From NCBI GenBank assembly GCA_023421675.1, contig JAEZTC010000001.1, positions 248,001 through 312,000 of the forward strand: a DNA stretch of 64,000 bases. The letters run 5' to 3'. The notes below the pieces were generated by a model. It was given only the letters and a program-made list of their open reading frames with translations. It was not told where the DNA came from and did not search any database. This stretch comes from Bacillota bacterium. Its GTDB lineage: Bacteria; Bacillota; Clostridia; Acetivibrionales; JANLFN01. A program made the position numbers and the translations under genes. How positions within the stretch are numbered: position 1 is the first letter of the stretch; each line of letters begins with the position of its first letter. Positions 43,814 through 52,835 of the stretch are shown piece after piece.

Positions 43814-44470
43814 ATGGATTATTCTTTAGATGTACTTGCATTATTGGTTTTGCTGTCATGCTTTGTACTTATGGCAGGTAAACGTGTTAAATCATATATA
43901 ACAACCTTTCAGCTCCAATCGTTGTTAACGGCGGCAACAGCTTTTGCCATGGGACTTTTAAACATTGATGATCATGAAGGATTGGATTTGTTCATTATTT
44001 GTGGTGTAATATTGGTCCTCAAGGTAATTTATATACCGCATTTACTTCGTAAAACCTTTATAAAGGTGGAGTACAAGGTTGAAAAAGATTTCTTTCTTAA
44101 TATTCCGCTGTTGGTGCTGATAAGCTGCGGACTTGTAGTATTTTCTTATTTTACATTATCAACTTCAGGGGTATTCGGAAAAGGCCAATCCATTTCAAAT
44201 ATAGTATATTCCTTGTCAGTCGTACTCATAGGGCTTTTCTTCATGATAAGCAGAAGAAAAGCTATCGGGCAGATTGTAGGCTTTCTTGTAATTGAAAATG
44301 GACTTTTTATAACAGCTATATTTGCTACACACGGTATGCCTATTGTTGTAGATATGGGTATTTTTATTGATTTGATTACTGCTGTTTTAATTATGGGTGT
44401 TATGGTATTCAGGATTAATGAGAAATTTGATTCCATAGATATAAATAAATTGAACAAATTGAGGGGATAA
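43814..44470 (+). CDS. Ehr/hydrogenase-4-type membrane subunit (HyfE-like)
   Basis: A 218-residue membrane protein of about six hydrophobic helices, matching HyfE in size and position. The C-terminal part aligns with NuoK: VIENGLFITAIFATHGMPIVVDMGI has the conserved Glu in a membrane helix. Its start lies 2 bases after the HyfC-like stop and its stop 2 bases before the HyfF-like gene, so the genes are tightly coupled in translation. Confidence 0.88.
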   Translation: MDYSLDVLALLVLLSCFVLMAGKRVKSYITTFQLQSLLTAATAFAMGLLNIDDHEGLDLFIICGVILVLKVIYIPHLLRKTFIKVEYKVEKDFFLNIPLLVLISCGLVVFSYFTLSTSGVFGKGQSISNIVYSLSVVLIGLFFMISRRKAIGQIVGFLVIENGLFITAIFATHGMPIVVDMGIFIDLITAVLIMGVMVFRINEKFDSIDINKLNKLRG

Positions 44471-44472
44471 AA

Positions 44473-45948
44473 ATGGGGTTACTGCTGCTTTTGCTGCCTT
44501 TGGTCACATTGCTGCTTTTTGCAGTGGCAGCAAGGAAAACGCTGATGGATTGTATAAACATTATTGCATTGCTGTCCATGCTGGCTGTGGGAATTTATAT
44601 AACAAGTGATGTACTTTCCAAGGGGAGCGTTACATATTCTTTCCTTGGCGGTTTTTTCTATGTTGATGCTGTAAGTGCTATTTTTCTGGACATTGTTTTG
44701 ATTATAGGGCTTTTATGCGGTATATATTCAATAGGCTATCTTAAGGAGGAACAGAAGCATGGAAATGTTGATACTGCGAAAATAAGAACCTATTATATTC
44801 TGCTTCAAACCTTTGTTTTTACTATGATTCTTGCCTTAACAGCAAGAAACATGGGTATCATGTGGATAGCTATTGAAGCTACAACACTGGCATCAGCCTT
44901 CCTCGTAGGTTTTTATAATGATAAAAAGGCTGTAGAAGCAGCCTGGAAATATGTAATAATTTGCTCTGTAGGCATAGCAATAGCTCTTCTCGGAATAGTG
45001 TTCATACATCTTTCATATGTACAGCTAAGCGGCATTAAAGGAATAGGTCTGGACTGGTCATCCTTGTACGAGAACGCCAAAGCACTTGATACACCTCAGC
45101 TAAAGCTTGCATTTATATTCATTCTTATCGGGTTTGGAACCAAAGCCGGGCTTGCTCCAATGCATACATGGCTTCCGGATGCTCATAGTCAGGCACCTTC
45201 ACCTATTAGTGCAATGCTGTCGGGTGTCCTCCTGAATAGTGCAATGTATGCTATTATCAGGGCTGTTTCAATACTTAACAAAAACCTTGGTTCAGGCAAT
45301 TACAGCGGTACTCTCCTTATAGTTTTCGGCTTGCTTTCAATGATTGTAGGAGCTGTATTTATCCTTACACAGAAGGATTACAAACGGCTTTTGGCTTATT
45401 CGAGTATTGAACACATGGGTATTATATCAATTTCAATGGGGATATTTACTCCTCTTTCAATATTTGCGGGGTTACTGCATTCAATAAATCATTCGTTTAC
45501 AAAGTCAATGCTTTTCCTTACATCTGGAGGAGTACTTCTTAAATATAAGACAAAGGAAATTTCAAAGGTAAACAGAGTGCTTAAAATACTGCCTGTTACC
45601 GGTACGGCAATGCTGCTCGGTATGTTTGCAATTGCAGGCACACCACCGTTCAGTATATTTACAAGTGAATTGTATGTGATAACCTCAGCATTCAAAGCAG
45701 GAAAGACTTTTGTTGGTGTAGCGGTTATATTCCTTCTTGCATTTATCTTTGCAGGGATGGCTTTTTCGGTATTTAAAATATTCTACCCAGGCGAAAGGGA
45801 TTGTGATGTAAAGCCGGGAGAACCCAGCAGATTTATGACTTTTACAACAATAATCCTTTTAGCGGTTGTCACAATTGGCGGATTATATGTTCCAAACGAA
45901 GTGCGCCACTTGATTGAAGATGCCAGAAACATAATCATCGGAGGGTAA
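44473..45948 (+). CDS. Ehr/hydrogenase-4-type membrane subunit (HyfF/NuoM-N-like)
   Basis: A 491-residue antiporter-like subunit with about 13-14 transmembrane helices. The family signature GTKAGLAPMHTWLPDAHSQAP is present near residue 220, along with MWIAIEATTLASAF (conserved Glu in helix 5) and LLHSINHSFTKSMLFL with Lys and His. It has no C-terminal arm. It is a second ion-translocation module in the complex, paralogous to the first gene of the operon. The large subunit gene starts 4 bases after its stop. Confidence 0.93.
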   Translation: MGLLLLLLPLVTLLLFAVAARKTLMDCINIIALLSMLAVGIYITSDVLSKGSVTYSFLGGFFYVDAVSAIFLDIVLIIGLLCGIYSIGYLKEEQKHGNVDTAKIRTYYILLQTFVFTMILALTARNMGIMWIAIEATTLASAFLVGFYNDKKAVEAAWKYVIICSVGIAIALLGIVFIHLSYVQLSGIKGIGLDWSSLYENAKALDTPQLKLAFIFILIGFGTKAGLAPMHTWLPDAHSQAPSPISAMLSGVLLNSAMYAIIRAVSILNKNLGSGNYSGTLLIVFGLLSMIVGAVFILTQKDYKRLLAYSSIEHMGIISISMGIFTPLSIFAGLLHSINHSFTKSMLFLTSGGVLLKYKTKEISKVNRVLKILPVTGTAMLLGMFAIAGTPPFSIFTSELYVITSAFKAGKTFVGVAVIFLLAFIFAGMAFSVFKIFYPGERDCDVKPGEPSRFMTFTTIILLAVVTIGGLYVPNEVRHLIEDARNIIIGG

Positions 45949-45952
45949 TGTA

Positions 45953-47536
45953 ATGGACATTAAGTCATTAAAGGGGAAAATTGACCTGAAGTTCGGATTC
46001 AGTGCAATCAAAAACACTATACAAAAAAATAATGAGCTTTATGTTGAAATAATAAATTTGAAGTTTTATGAAGCATGTCTGTATGCCGGGAAAGAGCTGG
46101 GATACAATCTTGTTTCTATGTTTGCAAACGATGAAAGAAATCTTTCGGGCTTCTTTTCACTTTATTGTGTTTTTTCTGACAGGGCAAATAACTTGTTTCT
46201 GATTTTTAAGACGCTGTTGGACCCGGAAAACCCTGAATTCAAATCTATTTCGGGGGAAATATATGCAGCAGCCTCATATGAACGTGAAATTAATGATATG
46301 TACGGTATTAAGGCCATGGGGCACCCTGGATTGAAAAGGTTGGTGTTTCACGGAAATTGGCCGTTAGAGGTATATCCTTTAAGAAAGGATTTTAACGGTA
46401 AAACCAGGCCTGAATTTGAAAAGCTTCCGACAAGTTTTACAAAGGTCGGGGGAAAAGGTGTTTATGAAATCCCTGTTGGGCCGGTTCATGCTGGTATTAT
46501 TGAACCAGGACATTTCCGTTTCAGTGTGGCAGGTGAGCCTATAATAAATCTAGAGGCGCAGTTGTATTATGTACATAAAGGGATTGAAAAGCTTAGTGAA
46601 GGAATGAGTATCGAGAAATGTTTCTATCTGTCTGAAAGAATTTCCGGGGATGAAACCTTTTCAAACTCACTTGCTTTTTGTCAGGCTGTTGAAAGAGTTG
46701 CAGGCATTAAGGCTCCTGAAAGGGCGGAATACATCAGGGTGATTTTTGCTGAAACAGAAAGACTGACAAGCCACCTTGGAGATCTTACTGGAATTTGCCA
46801 GGATGTTGCTTATGGCTTTGCCAGTTATCAATTCAATATGCTGCGAAACTGGGCCTACCAGCTGGCAGATATTTTATGCGGGGCAAGGTTTTTAAGAAGT
46901 GTTAATAAGCCCGGCGGAGTAAGGAAAGAGTTTGTTAAAGGCAAGGAAGAACAGATAATCGGGCAGCTTAATAAAATAGAAAAAGAGCTGAAGGATACGG
47001 TAAATATTATTAAATCAAACAGCTTATTCATAGACAGGGTAGAAAATACAGGCGTTCTTCAAAACAAAATCGCCAAAGATCTTAACGCTGTGGGACCTGC
47101 GGGCAGGGCTTCGGGGATATGCCATGACGTCAGAAGGGATTTACCATATGCCGCATATGACAGGCTTCAATTCACTGTTCCCGAACATGCAAATGGTGAT
47201 GTGAACTGCCGGATGAATGTTAAGATAGAAGAAACTATAGAAGCTGTTAATCTAATAAGAAATGCTATTGAAACAATGCCTGAGGGGAAAGTATACGAAC
47301 CTCTTGGTCAGATTGAGCCTTACACCTATTCACTTGGTTATACCGAATCTCCGAGAGGTGAGAATATACATTGGATTATGACAGGTGAAAACAATACAAT
47401 ATTCAGGTATAAAATCAGAACGGCTTCCTTCTGCAACTGGCCGGCACTTTGCTACGCGGTAAGGGGAAACATTGTACCTGATTTTCCGTTGATAAATAAA
47501 AGCTTTAATCTTTCCTATGCAGGAAATGATTTATAA
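45953..47536 (+). CDS. Ehr large subunit: NuoC-NuoD fusion lacking the NiFe-binding cysteines
   Basis: A 527-residue fusion. Residues 1-150 are NuoC-like (ASYEREINDMYGIKAMGHPG), and 170-527 are NuoD/HyfG-like, with the complex-I-type start GPVHAGIIEPGHFRF and Glu-rich ERISGDETF. In NiFe hydrogenases the L1 motif is RxCGxC; here R229 is followed by ISGDE, so the two Cys are Ser231 and Glu234. The L2 motif DPCxxC reads NLSYAG (519-524), so those Cys are Ser521 and Gly524. The protein also lacks the C-terminal extension that is cut off during NiFe maturation. It cannot carry a standard NiFe site. The Fe-S and membrane partners look functional, so another acceptor site is likely. Confidence 0.93.
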   Translation: MDIKSLKGKIDLKFGFSAIKNTIQKNNELYVEIINLKFYEACLYAGKELGYNLVSMFANDERNLSGFFSLYCVFSDRANNLFLIFKTLLDPENPEFKSISGEIYAAASYEREINDMYGIKAMGHPGLKRLVFHGNWPLEVYPLRKDFNGKTRPEFEKLPTSFTKVGGKGVYEIPVGPVHAGIIEPGHFRFSVAGEPIINLEAQLYYVHKGIEKLSEGMSIEKCFYLSERISGDETFSNSLAFCQAVERVAGIKAPERAEYIRVIFAETERLTSHLGDLTGICQDVAYGFASYQFNMLRNWAYQLADILCGARFLRSVNKPGGVRKEFVKGKEEQIIGQLNKIEKELKDTVNIIKSNSLFIDRVENTGVLQNKIAKDLNAVGPAGRASGICHDVRRDLPYAAYDRLQFTVPEHANGDVNCRMNVKIEETIEAVNLIRNAIETMPEGKVYEPLGQIEPYTYSLGYTESPRGENIHWIMTGENNTIFRYKIRTASFCNWPALCYAVRGNIVPDFPLINKSFNLSYAGNDL

Positions 47537-47570
47537 ATTTTGTACTGATGTATTATAATGGGGGAGTTCC

Positions 47571-48362
47571 ATGTTTGAGACTTTAAAAAAGATTATTCAA
47601 TATCCGAGACTGACAATAAAATATCCCAGACAGCCTATTGATTCAAGCTTGTTTATAGGAAAACCGCAGGTAGATACCGTTAAATGTAACATGTGCATGG
47701 AATGCATCTCCAGATGTCCATCTTCAGCGATAGTTGAAACCTCTGATAATAAAATCGGAATAAATCTTGATGAATGCATTTTTTGTGGGCTGTGTGAGGA
47801 AATATGCACCAGGTTCGCTGTAAAAATGACTAATGAATTCGAGCTTGCCCAAAAAAGTCGTGATTATCTGAGAAAATCCCCCATAGTCATTGATGAGAGA
47901 AACATACCGGACGAAGAATATGAAATAATAGGCGCCAGCCTTGAAAAAAAGATATCAAAGGTATTTGGCAGAAGCCTTCAGATAAGGGAAGTTGATGCCG
48001 GTTCCTGCAATGGCTGTGATTATGAAATTAATGCTTTGAATAATTCATTTAATGATATTGAAAGGTTCGGAATACATTTTGTTGCTTCTCCAAGACACGC
48101 TGATATGCTGCTTGTAACAGGAACAGCCTCAAGAAACATGGAGCTTGCTCTTGTAAAAACCTATAATGCGGCACCTGATCCCAAGCTGGTGGTTGCGGTT
48201 GGAGCTTGTTCATGCAGTGGGGGTATTTTCAGGAACAGCTATGCAACAAGGAATGGAATTGATTGTATTGTACCTGTAGATGTTTATATTCCGGGCTGCC
48301 CTCCAAGGCCTCAGGCTATTCTGTATGGGATTCTCAAGGCAGTTGACCGTATAAAAGAATAA
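47571..48362 (+). CDS. Ehr small subunit: ferredoxin domain fused to a HyfI/NuoB-like domain
   Basis: A 263-residue fusion of two proteins that are normally separate. Residues 39-79 hold two 4Fe-4S ferredoxin motifs (C39, C42, C45, C49 and C69, C72, C75, C79). Residues 120-263 are NuoB/HyfI-like, with C146, C149, C213 and C243 (GSCNGC, GACSCSGG, PGCPPRP) that hold the terminal 4Fe-4S cluster. All twelve Cys are intact, so electrons can pass from a soluble ferredoxin to the proximal cluster. The linker (80-120) is charged. The last gene of the operon; GGGGGAG precedes ATG 47571. Confidence 0.93.
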   Translation: MFETLKKIIQYPRLTIKYPRQPIDSSLFIGKPQVDTVKCNMCMECISRCPSSAIVETSDNKIGINLDECIFCGLCEEICTRFAVKMTNEFELAQKSRDYLRKSPIVIDERNIPDEEYEIIGASLEKKISKVFGRSLQIREVDAGSCNGCDYEINALNNSFNDIERFGIHFVASPRHADMLLVTGTASRNMELALVKTYNAAPDPKLVVAVGACSCSGGIFRNSYATRNGIDCIVPVDVYIPGCPPRPQAILYGILKAVDRIKE

Positions 48363-48678
48363 AGTCTTTGAACAAGACTATAATGGAGACTTTAATGAAA
48401 TGCTCTTAACGGAAATTAATAAATCAAGGTAGAACCATAATTTCCCAAGCATTATGATAAAAAAAGGGCTCCGACGTCGTTGTCGGAGCATTTAAAGGGG
48501 GTCAAAATGTATTTTGTGAGGTCATTCATATTATGGACCTTATTTTGAAAATATATACATGAAATCAAGTAAAAGTTTCTATAGGTTATTAACCTGGAAT
48601 ATATTGTTTTATGTTTACAACATGATACAATATTTTCAAGTACTAATATTATAAAGATTATTAATCTATAGGAGAGCT
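48363..48678. other. Intergenic region after the Ehr operon
   Basis: A 316-base gap with no supported gene. A GC-rich 8-base stem (GCTCCGAC 48478-48485 with GTCGGAGC 48492-48499) follows an A-run and precedes ATTTAAA. The T-run is weak on the plus strand and stronger on the minus strand, so it is a modest terminator candidate. TTGTTT (48604-48609), a 16-base spacer and TACAAT (48626-48631) form a plausible promoter for the lipoprotein gene that follows. Confidence 0.45.
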
Positions 48679-49599
48679 ATGAGAAAATCAATTCTACTTG
48701 TAGTTTTTATTTTAATGTTAAGCGCATGTTCACAGACTGACAATTCAGATATAATTGAGCAGGGTATGACTGACTCTAATTCTTATTATTCATCCAAAAC
48801 AGACCTTGATAATGATGGTAAAAAGGATACCATTGATTTACTTGACAAAGGAGATTACTTATTATTAAAGGTTAATGATAGTACGCTAAATTTGAAATCC
48901 GTAATAATATATAATGATACTGCAGCGCCGGCTATTAAAATAATTGAAGACAAAGATAAAAATAAATATATTGTTCAATATCAGCCTAACCCAGGCGTTG
49001 GGCGCATTGGTGGTAGTTATTTTCTGGGTGTAATTAAATATAGTAAAAGTGGTTTAAAACTCCTATGGAATGGCAATCTGGAAGATTATAAATATAAATA
49101 TAGATATGAAAACAATAGAATTTACTTTAGCTTTCCAAATGGAAAAGAAATATCCGGAGATATTTCAGAAAAGGTTTCTAATATGAAATTACAATTAAAA
49201 AGAATTGAGCCTTTAACAATAGATCAATTCTTTAATGGACCGATTATGACCACACTTACAGCAGTAGGAGCAGGGGATTATGACGGGGATGGTTACGGGG
49301 AAATTATAACGCAGCATGTTATCTCTAATGAACAATTAGGAAGTACTCTGTCAGCCATATTGACAATATGGAAAATTGACAGTGGAGAAATATACGTTTA
49401 TAAAAATTTCATAGCTGATAGAAATACTTTTGAATCAAGAATAATGAATAAAATTATTAAAGACGGATATTTGTATAAAAAAGACCTTAATTCATTGGTA
49501 ACTGAATTTGATGGAGATAAGGATATTAATAAGTCTGTCAAGTGGTTAACTGATAATAATATTATTGTAACTAGGGGTTCAAAAATTAGTGTTAAGTAA
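48679..49599 (+). CDS. Hypothetical lipoprotein with calcium-binding-like (VCBS) repeats
   Basis: A 306-residue exported lipoprotein with lipobox LSACSQ (Cys near residue 16). It contains two Asp-rich, calcium-loop-like stretches, TDLDNDGKKDTIDLL (near 42) and GDYDGDGYGEIITQ (near 208), typical of VCBS/FG-GAP repeats, and a beta-rich body between. No enzyme motif is seen. It may be a cell-surface binding protein. The region from here to 53.7 kb contains several AT-rich orphan genes. Confidence 0.7.
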   Translation: MRKSILLVVFILMLSACSQTDNSDIIEQGMTDSNSYYSSKTDLDNDGKKDTIDLLDKGDYLLLKVNDSTLNLKSVIIYNDTAAPAIKIIEDKDKNKYIVQYQPNPGVGRIGGSYFLGVIKYSKSGLKLLWNGNLEDYKYKYRYENNRIYFSFPNGKEISGDISEKVSNMKLQLKRIEPLTIDQFFNGPIMTTLTAVGAGDYDGDGYGEIITQHVISNEQLGSTLSAILTIWKIDSGEIYVYKNFIADRNTFESRIMNKIIKDGYLYKKDLNSLVTEFDGDKDINKSVKWLTDNNIIVTRGSKISVK

Positions 49600-49634
49600 T
49601 AGAGAATTTAGATTTACCTAATATTAAAACCTGA

Positions 49635-49664
49635 TTGTGGCAAACTTATATAATATGATATAAT
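49635..49664 (+). promoter_or_regulatory. Promoter of the cyclophilin gene
   Basis: TTGTGG (49635-49640), an 18-base spacer and an extended TGA-TATAAT (-10 at 49659-49664), 34 bases before ATG 49699. Confidence 0.6.
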
Positions 49665-49698
49665 CTGTTATTAAATAAGGAAAAGGAATGATATTGTT

Positions 49699-50223
49699 AT
49701 GCAGAATCCAATAGTTACAATCGAAGTTGAAGGCAAGGGAACAATTAAAGCGGAGCTTTACCCCGAAGTTGCCCCAAATACCGTAAAGAACTTTATTTCT
49801 TTGGCGGGAAGCGGTTTTTATAACGGAACTATTTTTCACAGGGTTATACCCGGATTCATGATACAAGGTGGAGATCCTGAAGGCACAGGAATGGGAGGCC
49901 CAGGATATTCTATAAAAGGTGAATTCACCGGAAACAGATTTAAAAATGATCTTAAGCATACAAAAGGAGTTCTCTCCATGGCGCGTTCAGCAAGGCCTGA
50001 CTCTGCTGGTTCGCAGTTTTTTATTATGGTAGAGGATGCACCTCACCTTGACGGACAATATGCGTCTTTTGGCAAGGTAATTGAAGGTTTGGAGATTGCA
50101 GATAAGATAGTTTCAGTGGATACCGATTATAACGATAGACCATATGAAGAACAAAAAATAAAATCAATGACAGTAGAAACCTTCGGACAGGAGTTTGAAG
50201 AGCCTGAAAAACTGAAGAAATAA
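49699..50223 (+). CDS. Cyclophilin-type peptidyl-prolyl isomerase
   Basis: A 174-residue cytoplasmic cyclophilin that speeds cis-trans isomerisation at prolyl bonds. Active-site marks are FHRVIPGFMIQGGDP (catalytic Arg, with Phe and Met), SMARSARPDSAGSQFFI (Gln-x-Phe-Phe) and HLDGQYASFG. The usual Trp of the cyclosporin pocket is replaced, as in many bacterial cyclophilins. It has no signal peptide. It is 17 bases upstream of engB, so the two may form an operon with the genes that follow. Confidence 0.95.
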   Translation: MQNPIVTIEVEGKGTIKAELYPEVAPNTVKNFISLAGSGFYNGTIFHRVIPGFMIQGGDPEGTGMGGPGYSIKGEFTGNRFKNDLKHTKGVLSMARSARPDSAGSQFFIMVEDAPHLDGQYASFGKVIEGLEIADKIVSVDTDYNDRPYEEQKIKSMTVETFGQEFEEPEKLKK

Positions 50224-50240
50224 CTATTTGAGGAGAATAC

Positions 50241-50828
50241 ATGCTTGTAATTAATAAAGCTGAATTTGTTATAACAGCGGTAAAGCCGCAGCAGTACCCG
50301 GCTACCAGTGTACCGGAGATTGCTTTTGTAGGAAGATCCAATGTAGGTAAGTCATCTATAATAAATACTTTGACAAACAGAAAAAACCTTGCAAGGGTAG
50401 GAGCCACACCGGGGAAAACACGTGAAATAAACTTCTATAACATTGAAGACAAACTCAACTTTGTTGATTTGCCAGGTTATGGCTATGCAAAGGTATCAAA
50501 AGAAAAAAAGAATACATGGGGAGATATAATTGAAACGTATCTTTCATCACGTCAGCAGCTTAAGCTTGTTATTCTGCTGCTTGATATACGCCATGCACCT
50601 TCAGCTGATGATAAAATAATGTTTGACTGGATTAAAAACTATGATGTTCCACATTTAATTGTTGCTACGAAAGCCGATAAGATTTCACGGGGACAGGTTA
50701 AACCGAGCCTTGCAATGCTTAAAAAGGAATTGAGGGTAACTGACGGTACTGAGGCTGTAGCTTTTTCAGCTGAAACGAGGCAAGGTAAGGAAGAAATATT
50801 AAACATAATTGAAAATAGACTTTTATAA
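50241..50828 (+). CDS. engB: Ribosome biogenesis GTP-binding protein EngB/YsxC
   Basis: A 195-residue small GTPase that helps assemble the 50S subunit. The G1 loop is GRSNVGKSSI near residue 30, a switch region follows (GATPGKTREINFY), G3 is DLPGYG near 76, G4 is TKAD near 147, and G5 is SAET near the C-terminus. The length matches EngB. GAGGAG precedes ATG 50241. The cyclophilin gene is upstream and the DUF896 gene downstream. Confidence 0.96.
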   Translation: MLVINKAEFVITAVKPQQYPATSVPEIAFVGRSNVGKSSIINTLTNRKNLARVGATPGKTREINFYNIEDKLNFVDLPGYGYAKVSKEKKNTWGDIIETYLSSRQQLKLVILLLDIRHAPSADDKIMFDWIKNYDVPHLIVATKADKISRGQVKPSLAMLKKELRVTDGTEAVAFSAETRQGKEEILNIIENRLL

Positions 50829-50855
50829 CAGGTTATTTTTATTAGGGAGTTTTTT

Positions 50856-51059
50856 ATGGAGAAGCAAAAGATAGACAGAATAAATGAACTTGCAAAAAAA
50901 GCAAAAACCTGCGGCTTGACTTGTGAAGAGAAGGAAGAACAGAAGGCTTTAAGGCAGGAATATATTCAAGCGTTCAGAAGTGATTTAAAATCACAGCTTG
51001 ATTGCATGGTTATTGTTGATAAAAAGGGAAACAGACGAAGTCTCAGAAAAGACAACTGA
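50856..51059 (+). CDS. DUF896 (YnzC-like) family protein
   Basis: A 67-residue helical protein of the YnzC family. The signature block is INELAKKAKTCGLTCEEKEE and QKALRQEYIQAFR, and the basic tail is KKGNRRSLRKDN. Family members are small cytoplasmic proteins of unknown role. It starts 27 bases after engB. The methyltransferase gene follows 30 bases later. Confidence 0.93.
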   Translation: MEKQKIDRINELAKKAKTCGLTCEEKEEQKALRQEYIQAFRSDLKSQLDCMVIVDKKGNRRSLRKDN

Positions 51060-51089
51060 CAGACAACATGAAGTGTATGGAAGGTTAAA

Positions 51090-51698
51090 ATGAAAAAGGT
51101 TGAGAAGATAAAAACATATTATCAACCAAAACTTGATAAAGAAAAGCAAGACTTCAAGGTACTTGGCTGGGAAAGCGAAGAGGCCCAAAAATTAAGGTTT
51201 GCAGTGCTAACGGATAATGTCAGTCTTGAGGGCAAAACTCTCTTGGATGTCGGCTGTGGGCTTGGCAACCTTTTTCAGTTTATTCATTCAAAAGATATAC
51301 ATATAAAGTATACCGGTATAGACATTCTTAAGGAAATGATTGATAGGGCATCAGCGAATAATCCCGACGGAAGTTTTATGCTTTTGGATATATTCAATGA
51401 CAATCCATTCCCCGAGAAAGCCTTTGATGTAATATATACCTCGGGTATTTTTAATCTCAATCTGGGTAATAACAGGGAGTTTCTGTCAAAGGCAATCTCT
51501 TTGTTTGCAAAAACAGCCCGGGAGGCTATAGTCTTTAACCTGCTGCATATTGCATCACTTGACAGAGAGGATACATATTATTATTTTGATCCGGAAGAGG
51601 TTAAAAAAATTATTGGCGATTTATCATTGGGCTTAAAAAGTGTGGAGATTGTTGAGCAGTATTTAAAAAATGATTTTACAGTGATATGCAGATTTTAA
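51090..51698 (+). CDS. Class I SAM-dependent methyltransferase
   Basis: A 202-residue methyltransferase. Motif I is LLDVGCGLGNLF near residue 51, motif II GIDILKEMID near 75, and a motif IV-like region lies near 110-120 (DVIYTSGIFNL). The N-terminal 45 residues are a helical cap. The acceptor is unknown; the preceding DUF896 gene gives no clue. GGAAGG sits before ATG 51090. Confidence 0.85.
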   Translation: MKKVEKIKTYYQPKLDKEKQDFKVLGWESEEAQKLRFAVLTDNVSLEGKTLLDVGCGLGNLFQFIHSKDIHIKYTGIDILKEMIDRASANNPDGSFMLLDIFNDNPFPEKAFDVIYTSGIFNLNLGNNREFLSKAISLFAKTAREAIVFNLLHIASLDREDTYYYFDPEEVKKIIGDLSLGLKSVEIVEQYLKNDFTVICRF

Positions 51699-51851
51699 TA
51701 TAATATATGTAATATGATGAATAGAGCCTACCTAAAGACTTTTCTTTTTTATACAGCTTATATCATGTTAACTATCTTTATCCTAAAAACCTATAAATGA
51801 CATGTCCATGCTTATTAAATTTATAAGTAACATAGAAAGGAAACGCTAAAC

Positions 51852-52742
51852 ATGCAGGAAGGATTTTTTCAGAAGAATGTTTTCCGTTGTGTAAGGAACC
51901 TTTTAATTGCTAATATTTTATTTACAGTAATAATATTTATTGTTGCTGCAAGTTTTGTTTTTCAAGGCTTATACAATATTATTTTTGGACCATTTGAGTT
52001 GGACAAGAACATAATTTTAGATATTCCAAACATTCAATATGATGATAAAAATGATGCAAAAACAAACAATTTTCTTGATAGGGAAGAAAGTCCTTTGATG
52101 TATAATTACTACACTTTCAAAGATAAATTTTACTTCACTATTGAAGGTGATAATGTTTTTGATCCTGGTGTCTATAGTGAAGTAAACTTTTCGACTAAAT
52201 ATGGATTACTCACTCTAAATAAGGGAAAATATATTTCCTCATATTATCAGTTGCTTCAGATCGATAATAAACTTTTAGTTGTAAAAGCTGAATCCGACAA
52301 AATACAAAAAAGATTCTCAGGTATAATTACCCCAGTATCGCCAGATATAAAAGAACTGATTTTAAAAAATACTGGAGGCACTTTAACTAAAACCGATTTA
52401 TTACCATTTATGCTTAATTCGGCAGGTAAATTCAAGGGTGATATTTTTCGCTTACTTGTATTTGCTGCACCATTTTTCCTTTTTAATATATTTATTTATA
52501 TAATTATTATAATGAGAAGTTTCAATTTAAAGAGGAATCCTGCTTATAAAAGGATTGGTTTCTATGGAAATGAAGAGGAAATAATCCAAAGTATTAACTG
52601 TGAAGTAGCTGCGTTGGAAGATATAAAGTGGAAGGATAAAAAGATAATTACTCCTTCTTGGACACTAAGAAAAAGTCTTTTTAAATTTATCGTTTCTAAA
52701 AATATTGTGGAGAAAAAAGCAAAATATAAAACCACCTTTTAA
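51852..52742 (+). CDS. Hypothetical membrane protein with two transmembrane helices
   Basis: A 296-residue protein. TM1 is near residues 17-47 (NLLIANILFTVIIFIVAA), and TM2 is near 195-222 (LLVFAAPFFLFNIFIYIII). The 150-residue loop between them is beta-rich and probably extracellular; the C-terminal 75 residues are basic and cytoplasmic. No family recognised. AAAGGAAA precedes ATG 51852 by 9 bases. The gene and its neighbours to 53.7 kb are more AT-rich than the rest of the window. Confidence 0.6.
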   Translation: MQEGFFQKNVFRCVRNLLIANILFTVIIFIVAASFVFQGLYNIIFGPFELDKNIILDIPNIQYDDKNDAKTNNFLDREESPLMYNYYTFKDKFYFTIEGDNVFDPGVYSEVNFSTKYGLLTLNKGKYISSYYQLLQIDNKLLVVKAESDKIQKRFSGIITPVSPDIKELILKNTGGTLTKTDLLPFMLNSAGKFKGDIFRLLVFAAPFFLFNIFIYIIIIMRSFNLKRNPAYKRIGFYGNEEEIIQSINCEVAALEDIKWKDKKIITPSWTLRKSLFKFIVSKNIVEKKAKYKTTF

Positions 52743-52784
52743 AAAAGGACACTTATTGACACCCTTGGTTTCTTATGGAAACTT

Positions 52785-52825
52785 AACAGAAGTAGCTAAG
52801 GTGTAATTCCTTAGCTACTTCTGTT
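52785..52825. terminator. Convergent hairpin between two orphan membrane genes
   Basis: A perfect 17-base stem (52785-52801 with 52809-52825) around a 7-base loop. The T-runs are weak on both sides, but the stem is long. Confidence 0.65.
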
Positions 52826-52835
52826 CATATTAATA

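Noticed and set aside
40781..48362. A functional NiFe hydrogenase (hydrogenase-4 or Ech)
   Set aside because: The large subunit lacks all four NiFe-binding cysteines and the C-terminal extension that is normally cut off, and no maturation genes are nearby.
48478..48499. A strong terminator for the Ehr operon
   Set aside because: The stem is GC-rich, but the T-run on the plus strand is weak; I keep it only as part of an intergenic note.
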